Shown: positions 8,782 to 17,474 of the stretch, piece after piece
How the letters are laid out: the number at the start of each line of letters is the position of its first letter
Numbering within the stretch: the stretch's first letter is position 1
Origin: Chlamydiae bacterium RIFCSPLOWO2_12_FULL_49_12
Lineage (GTDB): Bacteria > Chlamydiota > Chlamydiia > Chlamydiales > Rhabdochlamydiaceae
DNA: 48,565 nt
Reading direction: 5' to 3'
Assembly: GCA_001796315.1 (NCBI GenBank)
Contig: MGME01000015.1
Location: 1 to 48,565 of the forward strand
Notes under the pieces: model-generated
Told to the model about the DNA's origin: nothing
Seen by the model: the letters and a program-made list of their open reading frames with translations, nothing else
Databases searched by the model: none
Translations under genes and position numbers: made by a program

Positions 8782-9240
8782 ATGGAAATCATCCTCTTCG
8801 AGCCGGAAATTCCCCAAAACACGGGAAATGTCGTCCGCACCTGCGCTGTGACAGGGACGCGCCTCACTTTAGTCCGCCCTTTAGGCTTCTCCCTCTCCGA
8901 TCGCTGGCTCAAGCGCGCAGGACTGGACTACTGGAAAGAAGTAGAGATGGCGGTCATCGATGATTTGGAAGCTCATCTTGCAGAAAAGGGGAGCCGTTTC
9001 TTCTTTTTCTCAAGCCACGCCAAAGCGCACTATACTTCGATTTCCTTTACACCAAGCGATCTTTGCATCTTCGGCTCTGAAACAAAAGGGCTGCCTCAAC
9101 CCTTTTTCGAGAAGTGGAACTCGCTTTTTTTCACTATTCCCATGAAAGCAGGAGCGCGGTGCTTGAACCTTTCCAACTCCGTGGCCATCGTACTCTACGA
9201 AGCCTTAAGACAGCAGAACTTTATTTTGCAGAAAGGATGA
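8782..9240 (+). CDS. trmL: tRNA (cytidine/uridine-2'-O)-methyltransferase, SPOUT family
   Basis: SpoU/TrmH-family methyltransferase, TrmL type, which 2'-O-methylates the wobble base (position 34) of certain tRNA-Leu species using S-adenosylmethionine. The 152-residue size is typical of minimal TrmL. All three SPOUT motifs are visible: EPEIPQNTGNVVRTCA at about residues 7-22, IFGSETKGLP near 97-106, and CLNLSNSVAIVLYEAL near 126-141, forming the knotted cofactor site. The ATG at 8782 is preferred because MEIILFEPEIP aligns with the family N-terminus. A TTG at 8773 would add three residues inside the inverted repeat; neither has a good Shine-Dalgarno. Its 3' end overlaps convergent trxA by 20 bases. 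It corresponds to CT540. Confidence 0.9.
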   Translation: MEIILFEPEIPQNTGNVVRTCAVTGTRLTLVRPLGFSLSDRWLKRAGLDYWKEVEMAVIDDLEAHLAEKGSRFFFFSSHAKAHYTSISFTPSDLCIFGSETKGLPQPFFEKWNSLFFTIPMKAGARCLNLSNSVAIVLYEALRQQNFILQKG

Positions 9241-9544
9241 ACTCTTTGAGTTGCGCGGCGTCCCGCAGGCCGACAACGCGTCCGACCTCTTTGCCTGCTT
9301 TGAAAAGAATGAGGGTAGGAACGGAGGTAATATGATATTCGGAGGCAATCTCTTGACACTGATCGATATCCAATTTCACAAGAGTTGCCTGCCCGGCGAC
9401 CTCTTTTGCCACCTTTTCTAAGACAGGGGCTAGCATTCTGCATGGGCCGCACCAATCGGCAAAAAAATCAACCAGCACGACTCCCTTGTTGATCTCGTCT
9501 TTAAAGTTCTCTCCCGCCACCTTCATCACCTCCGCATGGATCAT
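9221..9544 (-). CDS. trxA: thioredoxin
   Basis: Cytosolic thiol-disulfide reductant of 107 residues, the normal thioredoxin length. The active site WCGPC is at residues 31-35 (Cys32/Cys35). FFADWCGPCRMLAPVLE and the cis-proline segment VPTLILFKAG follow the canonical fold. The reading frame is open for another 82 codons upstream, but the start is fixed at 9544 by a strong AAGGAGG seven bases upstream and by family length. The upstream extension runs through a large inverted repeat and is not protein-like. The predicted promoter lies about 190 bases upstream, so the messenger would have a long structured leader. Tail-to-tail overlap with trmL is 20 bases. Confidence 0.95.
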   Translation of the reverse strand: MIHAEVMKVAGENFKDEINKGVVLVDFFADWCGPCRMLAPVLEKVAKEVAGQATLVKLDIDQCQEIASEYHITSVPTLILFKAGKEVGRVVGLRDAAQLKEFILSAK

Positions 9545-9560
9545 ACACGCCTCCTTAAAG

Positions 9561-9665
9561 TATACCGAACGCACTTGAAAAATGGGATTTGGGCCGATGT
9601 GCGATCGTCGAACCCCAAGGCTTTGGCGCAGCCGAAATACAAATTTTTCAAGTGCGTTCGGTATA
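9561..9665. repeat. 105-bp inverted repeat with perfect 23-bp arms in the trxA leader
   Basis: Arms 9561-9583 (beginning TATACCGAACGCACTTGAAA) and 9643-9665 are perfect reverse complements, with a partly self-complementary 59-base centre. It starts 17 bases upstream of the trxA start codon, just outside the Shine-Dalgarno. The centre contains GCGATCGTCGAA and GGCTTTGGCGC (9601-9629). Near-matches occur in the MITE-like element at 47381-47550. Confidence 0.8.
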
Positions 9666-9734
9666 AGGTCGCATTTTAGATGAGGATCAATTTTTTTCGC
9701 CAGCAGAACTTTTTTGGTTCGGAACATGAGTCGC

Positions 9735-9762
9735 ATTATAAAGAGTCTGCAAGTTGTGTCGG
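9735..9762 (-). promoter_or_regulatory. predicted trxA promoter
   Basis: On the minus strand a perfect TATAAT (9735-9740) lies 16 bases from CCGACA (4/6 to TTGACA). Transcription would start near 9728, giving a ~185-base leader that includes the whole 9561-9665 inverted repeat. Confidence 0.45.
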
Positions 9763-9823
9763 ACCGTATCATCCAAACCGGGCCCATCAAACACTAGGAG
9801 CGGGGACTTCCTTAAACTCCCTC

Positions 9824-9853
9824 TGGACGAAATCTCGCATTTTCCTCTATGAT
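9824..9853 (+). promoter_or_regulatory. possible secDF promoter
   Basis: TGGACG (4/6) and TATGAT (5/6 to TATAAT) are 18 bases apart, about 38 bases before the secDF start. It sits in the 346-base gap 9545-9890, whose other contents are the trxA promoter and the 105-bp inverted repeat. I see no gene there. Confidence 0.3.
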
Positions 9854-9890
9854 GTACTCTAATTTTTAGCTTTGAACGAAAGAAGGTCCG

Positions 9891-12800
9891 ATGGAGACAC
9901 GAAAACGGTGGCAACTATATCTGATTGTAGTTGTTGTCCTTCTTACAATTTATAATATTCTCCCGACTATTTTCTACTACTCCAAGCCGCTCCACGAGCC
10001 CATTGGAGAAAGGGAAGGCAACAGGGTGGCGTTAAGCATTGCAAAGCGCGTCAACTCCCTGGAAGGGGACGCCATCGATTGGCTTCGCTCCTTCTTCCGC
10101 CTCCTGAAAATCAAACCCTCATCTTTGACCTTTAATCTTGAGAGTCCGGAAGTCATCACCCTGCAATTCAAAAGCAATGAAGAGGCGGAGACGCTCCGCC
10201 GCTACCTTCCTCGATCCGGAGAGATGATCGCCTTCGCCCCTTCTCAACTCGCATTACAAAGCTCTTCTCAGGAAGTGGGGAGCAAACAGGTCGTCGTTCA
10301 AAGGCGCATTCCTATCCACTTCAACCTCGATCAGCTCAGTTCTTATTTTCAATTTTCTCAAAAGTGGGACCTTCAAGGAGAGGCGACTCCTCTCTACAAA
10401 GCAATTGTTCAAGACCGCGCCATCGAAATTGCTCTGGCTGTGGGAGGAACGAGCGAAAATGCGGAATATACGCTGGCTGCTCCAGGCAATCTGAAAGATC
10501 CCGAAGCGCAAGAGATCATTAATCAGGTAGCGCAAAATGTGGTCGCTTTTGTCCGCACCTTTGGAGAAGAGACGGCTATCGCCAAGCGCTATTTTGCAAG
10601 CTTTAGTCAGGTGGAATCAGACGATCGCTCCTCCCTGATCTCCGGGTTTTCACGCTCATTGGAAGAGCTAAAAAAGATGTATACCGCAGAAAAAAACGCC
10701 CTGTCTCAAAAAGAGGCGGAAAAAAGAGCAGGCGGCGCTTTTTTAGATACCCTCAGCAAACAACGCCTGGAGCTTCTTTCCAGCAAGCTTAAAAATTTGA
10801 CGGCGGCGTCAGAGGTGCTGAGCCGCCGGCAAAGCCTCTTTGCGGCAGGGCAGGAGCCTCTTACTTATCCCTCTCTTCAAACGCTGTTACAACAAAGCGA
10901 TGCTTCAATCAACCCTAAAACAGGCATGCAAATTCTCTCTTTAGAGGGCCGCAATCCCTTTATTGAAAGCCTGTCCATCGATTGGCAGAATGAAAAGATC
11001 TTTCTTACGCCCTATTCCGATCTCACCGCTTATCTTACTGAGCTCGAACAGCAAAAGAGTCTCTCTCACTTCTCCCGTGCAAATCAGTTTCTCATCGATG
11101 AGATCGCCGCCCTCGCTCGAAAAAGCCAGGAAAAGATCGTTCCCTCTCAGGAGAGATTTGAAATTGGCTTAAGTTCCTTGCAAAACAGCAACAGCTTTTT
11201 GCTCCTTCCCTTGAAGCGGATAGGAAAAGCTCTCGTCTCCCAGGTGAAAGAGGGCCTTTCTACACACTGGAGCCCCAGGCATCCCGATCTGATCAAGGAA
11301 AACTTTCCCATCTGGGATTACGACACCTATCTCTCGCTCCCTCCCGCCCAAAAGAAAGTGGGATTGATTGTCTTCTCTCCTGCAGACTCGGCGGAATCTC
11401 CTCCCAAGGGCTTCCGCATGAATTCGATCTATGTCATTGCAAAAGGGATACAGAGAATCCTGGAGAAATTCGAAGCTTCGCCTCACTCCGAGTCGGCAAA
11501 GCAATTCTTAAGCGACTTCCAGGAGCTCCGCGCGCTTCTGCAAAAAAGAGGATTTTATGGCCGTCCCGCTACACTGCTTACTTTTGACCATCAAGTCGCG
11601 GGGGATTTTATTTTTGAAGCAAGAGATTACTATCAAACCGTTTTAAAAGCCTCTAGAGAAAACTTTACAGTGTATGGAACAGGCCGCTACGCCACGCTGG
11701 AATGCAGCAGCCTCGAACAACGCATCCTTGCCCAAAACAAGATCGACAATGCCATCCATGAAGATCTTTTGAAGTGGAGAGATAACTACAATGTCGCAAA
11801 ACTGGGCCTTCGAGGATTAAGACCCACTGACGTTCCCAAGCCCACTCAAAGCCCTCTCTTTAGTAATTTTAAGCTGAGTTTGAGTAAATATTTCCGCGGA
11901 GATGACCGAAAAATTCTTCACTGGGGCCTTGATCTGTCGGGCGGCAAGACAGTGCAGCTCGAACTCAGAGACACCCGCGGCCGTCCTGTCACCCAGGAAG
12001 CCGATATCAACCAAGGGATCAACGAGCTCTTCAACCGCGTCAACAAGATGGGCGTCTCGGAGGTGGGGATCCGGCGTGAAGGGAATTTTATCACGCTTGA
12101 CTTTCCAGGCTCTCAAAGCTGGTCTGCTCAAGAGCTTGTCAAAGCCTCTTCCATGTTCTTCCATCTGGTCAACGAAAAATTTTCCACATTAAACTCCGGT
12201 CTCTCGATGAGCGTCGATCGTTTTCTGCAAGAAGTGTGGAACGAAGCGGACGTCACAGGAAAAAAAGAGATTGAAGAAATTAACGCCATTGCCTGGAAGC
12301 ATCTTTACGGAGATTCGCTCGACCCCGACATCGTCGAGCCGCGCACTGCCGCTGCAAAAGTTCTCTACGACAACGGTTTACGCCTTGCCCTTCCCCAGGA
12401 TTCCGATGTCAGCAGCGCCTTTAACGACTCCCTTTCCAAGATCGCCATCCTGAGGGGAGAAGAGCTGGCCGACTGGCACGGGCAGACGCATCCCCTTTTA
12501 ATCGTCTTTCGCAACTATGCTCTCGAGGGCTCCGACCTCGAAAATATCCACGCCGCCTACGATCCCACCAAAGGCAATTACCTCTCATTCAGCGTGCGCA
12601 GCTCCCGCACCACAGCGGAAGGAGAAAAGACAACCCCGCGCGCCGATCTTTTTGCCTGGTCTTCTCAATTCTCCAAGGAGAAGATCGCCGGCACTCCGAA
12701 TGAGATCTATTCTCGAGGCCAGGGCTGGCGCATGGCCGTGATTTTAAATAGCTCGATCATCAGCGCGCCGACGCTTGATGCTCCGATTCGCGACAACGCC

Positions 12801-14468
12801 ACGATTACGGGAAGCTTTACGCAACGCGAGATAAATGCCATGGAAGCGGATCTAAAAGCGGGATCCCTTACTTTCACGCCCAAAATTCTTTCGGAAAAAA
12901 ATGTCAGCCCCGATCTTGGCGTTAAAGAGCGTTACAAAGGCATTTTCGCAACCGGACTGGGCCTTCTTCTCGTCATCCTCTCGATGCTCCTCTACTACCG
13001 CTTTGGCGGCCTGATCGCTTCGGCAGCTGTTATTTTTAATCTTTTGATCATGTGGGCAACTTTGCAAAATCTGGAAGCGACGCTCACGCTGCCCAGCATT
13101 GCGGGAATCATCCTCACCATGGGGATGGCGGTGGATGCCAACGTGCTTGTCTTTGAGAGGATCCGCGAGGAGTTTGCGCTCACTCAAAGACTGGCTTCAT
13201 CCGTCATGACCGGTTACAGGAAGGCGTTTTCTGCCATCTTTGACTCAAACCTCACTACTATCATTGCTGCGATCGTCCTTCTTCAATTTGACTCCGGCCC
13301 CATCCGCGCCTTTGCCATAACACTTATCATCGGGATTATCTCTTCCATGTTTTCTGCCCTTTTTATGACGCGTTTTTTCTTTGCCGGATGGGTTAAAAAT
13401 CCTAAACATCAGCGCCTGTCGATGGCTCAGTGGATCAAGACGACGCGGATCGACTTCATTAAATATGCAAAGATCGTCCCGCTGATCTCTCTTGTGATCA
13501 TCTTGGCAGGCTCGATTGCCTCGTTTGCCAAAAGAGAGACCCTTCTGGGCATGGACTTTACAGGAGGATACGCCCTCAATTTTGAGCTGGAGCCCCGATT
13601 GGATCAAAACTACCGCCCCCTTGTTGAAGCGGCCCTCATGAGAGAGGGACTCTCTCCCCGCGATTTTCAAATACGGGAGCTCACGCCCTCCAATCACATC
13701 CGCCTGTTCCTAAGCCGCAGTTTAGATAAAGAGGGCAGTCCTTTTTACGGCCTCCCCCCCGAGACAGAAAGCGAAGAGATCGGCTACCTCTATGAGAAAA
13801 ACCCTCGCATCTCCTGGATTGTCGACAGACTAAACGCCGCCGGCCTCAAGATCCTTCCAGCCTCTTTGGAAAGGCTGGAAAAGAATTGGACCGATGTCAG
13901 CGGTCAAATTTCGCAAAAGATGCGCCATCAGGCTTTTCTCGGACTCGCGATTGCTCTTTTCTGCATCCTCCTCTACATCACCTTCCGTTTTGAGTTTACG
14001 TATGCTTTTAGCGCTACCGTCTGTCTGGCCCATGACGTCTTGATCAGCTTGGGCGCCATCGGCCTTCTGCACTACTTCCGCGTACCCATCCAGATCGACC
14101 TGACCCTTGTCGCCGCCTTGCTGACCATCGTCGGCTACTCGCTTAACGATACCATCATTGTCTTCGACCGCATCCGAGAAAATCTTAAACTCCATCGTAA
14201 AGAGTCTCTTGTCGCTATTGTCAATCACTCCCTTAATGAGACCTTGAGCCGCACTCTTATGACGTCGCTGACTACCCTTCTCGCAATCCTCCCTCTGGTG
14301 TTTTTAGGTGGAAGCACCCTTTTCGGATTTGCACTCGTCATGACAATCGGAATTGTCTTCGGCACGCTCTCTTCGCTCTATATCGCATCGCCCTTGATGC
14401 TCTACCTCAACAAGAGACGTTCCGAAAAGAACTCTTCTCTTGCGAAGAGCTCTTCCTCTAGCGGCTAA
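9891..14468 (+). CDS. secDF: fused protein translocase subunit SecDF
   Basis: Inner-membrane, proton-driven accessory of the Sec translocon that pulls preproteins into the periplasm. At 1525 residues, SecD and SecF are joined in one chain, as in Chlamydia (CT448), with a very large SecD periplasmic region. In order: TM1 (about 9-29); a long periplasmic P1 region with the SecD signature HWGLDLSGGKTVQLE at about 676-690; SecD membrane helices with GMAVDANVLVFERIREE at about 1078; the SecF start with GMDFTGGYALNFE at about 1219; and YSLNDTIIVFDRIRENL at about 1416 in the SecF helices. Both halves retain the conserved Asp/Arg residues of the proton path. An AAGG precedes the ATG. recJ follows after 185 bases, as in C. 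trachomatis. Confidence 0.96.
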   Translation: METRKRWQLYLIVVVVLLTIYNILPTIFYYSKPLHEPIGEREGNRVALSIAKRVNSLEGDAIDWLRSFFRLLKIKPSSLTFNLESPEVITLQFKSNEEAETLRRYLPRSGEMIAFAPSQLALQSSSQEVGSKQVVVQRRIPIHFNLDQLSSYFQFSQKWDLQGEATPLYKAIVQDRAIEIALAVGGTSENAEYTLAAPGNLKDPEAQEIINQVAQNVVAFVRTFGEETAIAKRYFASFSQVESDDRSSLISGFSRSLEELKKMYTAEKNALSQKEAEKRAGGAFLDTLSKQRLELLSSKLKNLTAASEVLSRRQSLFAAGQEPLTYPSLQTLLQQSDASINPKTGMQILSLEGRNPFIESLSIDWQNEKIFLTPYSDLTAYLTELEQQKSLSHFSRANQFLIDEIAALARKSQEKIVPSQERFEIGLSSLQNSNSFLLLPLKRIGKALVSQVKEGLSTHWSPRHPDLIKENFPIWDYDTYLSLPPAQKKVGLIVFSPADSAESPPKGFRMNSIYVIAKGIQRILEKFEASPHSESAKQFLSDFQELRALLQKRGFYGRPATLLTFDHQVAGDFIFEARDYYQTVLKASRENFTVYGTGRYATLECSSLEQRILAQNKIDNAIHEDLLKWRDNYNVAKLGLRGLRPTDVPKPTQSPLFSNFKLSLSKYFRGDDRKILHWGLDLSGGKTVQLELRDTRGRPVTQEADINQGINELFNRVNKMGVSEVGIRREGNFITLDFPGSQSWSAQELVKASSMFFHLVNEKFSTLNSGLSMSVDRFLQEVWNEADVTGKKEIEEINAIAWKHLYGDSLDPDIVEPRTAAAKVLYDNGLRLALPQDSDVSSAFNDSLSKIAILRGEELADWHGQTHPLLIVFRNYALEGSDLENIHAAYDPTKGNYLSFSVRSSRTTAEGEKTTPRADLFAWSSQFSKEKIAGTPNEIYSRGQGWRMAVILNSSIISAPTLDAPIRDNATITGSFTQREINAMEADLKAGSLTFTPKILSEKNVSPDLGVKERYKGIFATGLGLLLVILSMLLYYRFGGLIASAAVIFNLLIMWATLQNLEATLTLPSIAGIILTMGMAVDANVLVFERIREEFALTQRLASSVMTGYRKAFSAIFDSNLTTIIAAIVLLQFDSGPIRAFAITLIIGIISSMFSALFMTRFFFAGWVKNPKHQRLSMAQWIKTTRIDFIKYAKIVPLISLVIILAGSIASFAKRETLLGMDFTGGYALNFELEPRLDQNYRPLVEAALMREGLSPRDFQIRELTPSNHIRLFLSRSLDKEGSPFYGLPPETESEEIGYLYEKNPRISWIVDRLNAAGLKILPASLERLEKNWTDVSGQISQKMRHQAFLGLAIALFCILLYITFRFEFTYAFSATVCLAHDVLISLGAIGLLHYFRVPIQIDLTLVAALLTIVGYSLNDTIIVFDRIRENLKLHRKESLVAIVNHSLNETLSRTLMTSLTTLLAILPLVFLGGSTLFGFALVMTIGIVFGTLSSLYIASPLMLYLNKRRSEKNSSLAKSSSSSG

Positions 14469-14653
14469 GTGACGATTGAAGCGGTTTGGATTCTCGACCG
14501 CACGCCTCTTTTAGCTTGCCTTAAAAAAGAAAATTCATGCCTAATCATGATTATTCTCTCTGATGATAGAACGTTAACCCTGCAACAAGAGATGAAGTGA
14601 GATAGAGAGGAGTATTAATTAAAGTTTTTTCTTGACAATCTCCCGGGATAGCC

Positions 14654-16402
14654 ATGGAAAAGTCCTCCCAGCAAGAGACGATCTGGATCTACCCAAAGAT
14701 GGATCCACAGTGGGTGGAGACGATTATCCAAGAGTTTAAAATCCATCCTGTCACGGCGCAAGTTCTCGCCTCCAGAGGGTTTGTCTCCCTAGAAGAGATT
14801 AATCATTACCTTTATTCCAAGTTACCCGATCTTTTTGATCCCTTTTTACTTCCTAATATGGATCTCTCTGTCGACAGGCTCTATGACGCTTTTCGAAATA
14901 AAGAGAAGATCCTCATTTATGGAGATAATGACGTCGACGGGATGACCGGGTCCGCTCTTCTTACCGAATTCTTTCGCTCTCTGGACCTGCCCGTCTTCTG
15001 CTACATTCCTTCTCCTAACCTGCTCAAGCAAAACCCCATGCTGGACGGACTCTTTTTTGGCATGAGTCATGGCTGCACACTTATGATCACCGTCGACTGC
15101 GGCATCTCGTCTGTTAAAGAAATTGCTGAAGCTCGCGGCAGAGGGGTCGACGTGATCGTCACGGATCATCATGAACCCACCATGCACCTTCCGCCGGCAT
15201 GCGCCATTTTGAACCCCAAGCTTAAAGAGAGCAGCTACCCCAATCGGGAACTGACTGGGGTTGGAGTGGCCTTCAAGCTTGCGCATGCCATCACAAACCA
15301 CCTCATCTCGCAAGGCGACATGAGCACCCGCAAAATCGACTTAAAGAAGTTCCTTGATCTCGTTGCCTTGGGAACCATTTCGGATATGGGCTCTCTTCTG
15401 GGAGAAAATCGCATCCTCGTTCGCTACGGCCTCCGCCAGCTGCGCAAGACCAGAAGGATCGGCCTGACCAAACTCTTTGAAGTGTGCGAGGTGAATACAA
15501 GCACCATCTCTCCGTTAGATATCGCCGCCAAGGTCGCTCCCAGGCTAAACAGCCTAGGCCGCATTGCCGATCCCAACAAAGGAGTTGAGCTCCTTTTAAT
15601 TTTAGACGAACAAGGCGCTGAAAAGCTTGCCGGAGAGCTTGAATTCAACAATGTCGAGAGGCAAAAGATCGAAAGAAAAGACTCTGAAGACATTGACGTC
15701 TACCTGTGCAAGCACCCTGAGGTCTTGAGAAACAAGGGAATTGCCCTCCAGTCTAAAAAATGGCATCCCGGCATCATTCCCATCATCACTGCGCGCATTG
15801 CCCGGCAATACAATCGTCCCACCGTCATTATCGCCATCGACGAGGGGATCGGAAAGGGCTCTTTACGCACCATTCCCGAATTTCCTCTGCTTTCTGTCTT
15901 AAATGACAACGCGGATCTCCTCCTCAATTACGGCGGACACGATTATGCCGCCGGTTTGACCATCAAGGAGGAAAATATCGAGTTGTTCATGGAAAATTTC
16001 CTCTCAGCTGCCGCCAAAAAGCTCACCCAAGAGGATATTTCCTTTAAATTAAATCTTGATGCGCAAATCGATTTCAAAGACCTCACCTTTGATTTCATGG
16101 AGTCGCTGCAGCTTCTGGAGCCTTTTGGAAACGAAAATCCCCCGCCCGTTTTTTATTGCGACGCCCAGCAGGCGTGGCCGCCCAAGATCGTTGGAAAGAC
16201 GCATTTAAAACTCTATTTGGAACAAAACGAACGGATTCTAGAAGGGATCGCGTTTGGCATGTCCGACAAGCGCTCCCAACTCTGCAAAAAAGGCCTAACT
16301 CTGCACATTGCCTTTACGCCTCACATCAACGTCTTTTTGAATAAATCCAGCATCCAGCTGCAAATCAAGGCGTTCAAATTTCCAGAAAAAAATCATCTTT
16401 AG
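14654..16402 (+). CDS. recJ: single-strand-specific 5'-3' exonuclease RecJ
   Basis: DHH-family exonuclease for recombination, mismatch and base-excision repair; 582 residues, normal for bacterial RecJ. Metal-binding DHH-domain motifs are visible: ILIYGDNDVDGMT at about residue 95 (motif I, with Asn where YGDYDVDG is common), LMITVDCGISS at about 145, and the namesake IVTDHHEPT at about 170. The DHHA1 substrate motif GGHDYAAGLTI is near 430, and an OB-like C-terminal domain follows. No strong Shine-Dalgarno is seen before the ATG, which opens 11 bases after CTTGACAATCTC. It ends 39 bases from convergent euo, the same recJ-euo neighbourhood as CT447-446. Confidence 0.95.
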   Translation: MEKSSQQETIWIYPKMDPQWVETIIQEFKIHPVTAQVLASRGFVSLEEINHYLYSKLPDLFDPFLLPNMDLSVDRLYDAFRNKEKILIYGDNDVDGMTGSALLTEFFRSLDLPVFCYIPSPNLLKQNPMLDGLFFGMSHGCTLMITVDCGISSVKEIAEARGRGVDVIVTDHHEPTMHLPPACAILNPKLKESSYPNRELTGVGVAFKLAHAITNHLISQGDMSTRKIDLKKFLDLVALGTISDMGSLLGENRILVRYGLRQLRKTRRIGLTKLFEVCEVNTSTISPLDIAAKVAPRLNSLGRIADPNKGVELLLILDEQGAEKLAGELEFNNVERQKIERKDSEDIDVYLCKHPEVLRNKGIALQSKKWHPGIIPIITARIARQYNRPTVIIAIDEGIGKGSLRTIPEFPLLSVLNDNADLLLNYGGHDYAAGLTIKEENIELFMENFLSAAAKKLTQEDISFKLNLDAQIDFKDLTFDFMESLQLLEPFGNENPPPVFYCDAQQAWPPKIVGKTHLKLYLEQNERILEGIAFGMSDKRSQLCKKGLTLHIAFTPHINVFLNKSSIQLQIKAFKFPEKNHL

Positions 16403-16441
16403 AGAGCATATGGAATGCGCACATCTCCTGCAGGAACTGTT

Positions 16442-16900
16442 TTAAATAACCTGAGGACTGCTCTCTTCTCTTCCAAGATAATTTTCTTTATACTGCCTGA
16501 TGTCAGTAATGTGAATCACCCACGCAGCACCTTTGCGCACCGCTTTCATGTGGCCCACGCGCGTCGCATAATAAATCTTTTGCGCCGGCACGCCTAGCAT
16601 CCTGGCCGCTTGATTGATGGAATAAAATCCCTTTTCATTATCAAAAAGGAGTTCTCCATTAAACATCGACTTGGTTCTTGAATACTTTTGCCGGCGATAT
16701 TCGGAAAGGTCGTCAAGATCAATCATCCAACGTGTCGCGCCCTTTTTTGCCTTTAGCTTGCCCTGTTTGATGGCAACGTAAATCGCTTGGCGGGTTACGT
16801 TGTTAATACGCGCTGCTTCCGTAATGGAAACAATCTTTTTCTCAACCGCGGACGGTTGACTCCCCATATACTGTGGAGTGCTTTCTCTTTCGAATTCCAT
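16442..16900 (-). CDS. euo: developmental transcription regulator Euo
   Basis: Chlamydia-specific DNA-binding protein, expressed early and known in C. trachomatis to repress late-cycle genes. This copy is 152 residues with two tandem excisionase/MerR-like helix-turn-helix units. The first is VSITEAARINNVTRQAIYVA (about residues 24-43) followed by GKLKAKKGATRWMIDLDDLSEY. The second is YSINQAARMLGVPAQKIYYA (about 92-111) followed by GAAWVIHITDI. The stretch NVTRQAIYVAIKQGKLKA and the GELLFDNEKG linker match my memory of chlamydial Euo. It lacks the longer C-terminal tail of the Chlamydiaceae protein. An AGGAGG lies 12 bases before the ATG. Position between recJ and gltX/tsp supports orthology. 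Confidence 0.9.
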   Translation of the reverse strand: MEFERESTPQYMGSQPSAVEKKIVSITEAARINNVTRQAIYVAIKQGKLKAKKGATRWMIDLDDLSEYRRQKYSRTKSMFNGELLFDNEKGFYSINQAARMLGVPAQKIYYATRVGHMKAVRKGAAWVIHITDIRQYKENYLGREESSPQVI

Positions 16901-17232
16901 GGTTTTTATTTTCCTCCTATTAATTCAAAAAATTATGTTATATGTTTTAAACTTTTTTTTTAAAGCTTTTTTTTCTCCGGCGCCTCGAAACGTCGAGAAG
17001 CGTTAGGGAGAATATTTATATCTTCTTTGATCATTAATTATCTCATTATGTGATGATTAGTTCAACCATTTATTCGGCATTTTTCTATTTTTGAACAATA
17101 ACTCCTTTCAAAAAAGGAACATTTCCAGCGGCAAGAAACTGCTAAGCAATTAACTTCCAGCGGCTTAGAAAAAAAACCTGCTCCTCTGCCGGGATAGCAT
17201 AGGAGCCGTGATTTAAAAAATTAGGAGAGAAC

Positions 17233-17277
17233 ATGGAGGACGAAGCCGGTCTAATAAGATGCGGTAGATACACATGA
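17233..17277 (+). other. mini-ORF of 14 codons with Shine-Dalgarno, leader-peptide-like
   Basis: ATG at 17233 preceded by AGGAGA at good spacing encodes MEDEAGLIRCGRYT and stops at 17277, two bases before an intrinsic terminator. The 574-base gap 16901-17474 that holds it starts AT-rich (next to euo). It also contains a direct repeat TTCCAGCGGC (17123-17132 and 17155-17164) and several hairpins. The peptide has no strongly biased residue run, so classical attenuation is not obvious. It could also be part of a small RNA. Confidence 0.35.
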
Positions 17278-17278
17278 A

Positions 17279-17305
17279 CTCGGGCCCTAAGGCCCGAGAA
17301 TTTTT
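17279..17305 (+). terminator. intrinsic terminator
   Basis: The 8-bp GC stem CTCGGGCC/GGCCCGAG with a CTAA loop (17279-17298) is followed by AATTTTT. It reads on the plus strand and would stop a short transcript from the euo-tsp gap before tsp. Confidence 0.65.
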
Positions 17306-17310
17306 GCGGT

Positions 17311-17376
17311 TTGGGGCTGAGTGTCGTACTCGGCCCAACCCGTCTTTTGAAAATACCCGGCCTTTAAGGGCCGGGT
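17311..17376. repeat. two further hairpins upstream of tsp
   Basis: TTGGGGCTGAGT (17311-17322) pairs with ACTCGGCCCAA (17328-17338) with one bulge and one G-U. ACCCGGCC (17355-17362) pairs perfectly with GGCCGGGT (17369-17376). With the terminator at 17279 they form three consecutive GC-rich stems in about 100 bases, suggesting a structured RNA or palindromic repeat remains. Neither has a convincing T-run. Confidence 0.55.
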
Positions 17377-17474
17377 TTCCCAACGGGGGAGGAATGAACT
17401 TCCGGCTGGCTTAAAACTCTCCCTTTGTTCTACTCTTAATTCATAGTCGGATTTGCGTCTATTCACGTGTAAAG

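Noticed and set aside
9545-9790. N-terminal extension of thioredoxin by 82 codons
   Set aside because: It is translated through an inverted repeat; a strong AAGGAGG and family length fix the start at 9544.
16901-17100. AT-rich stretch upstream of euo considered as a strong promoter or origin
   Set aside because: Several TATAAT-like words exist but none with a convincing -35; no DnaA-box cluster is visible.
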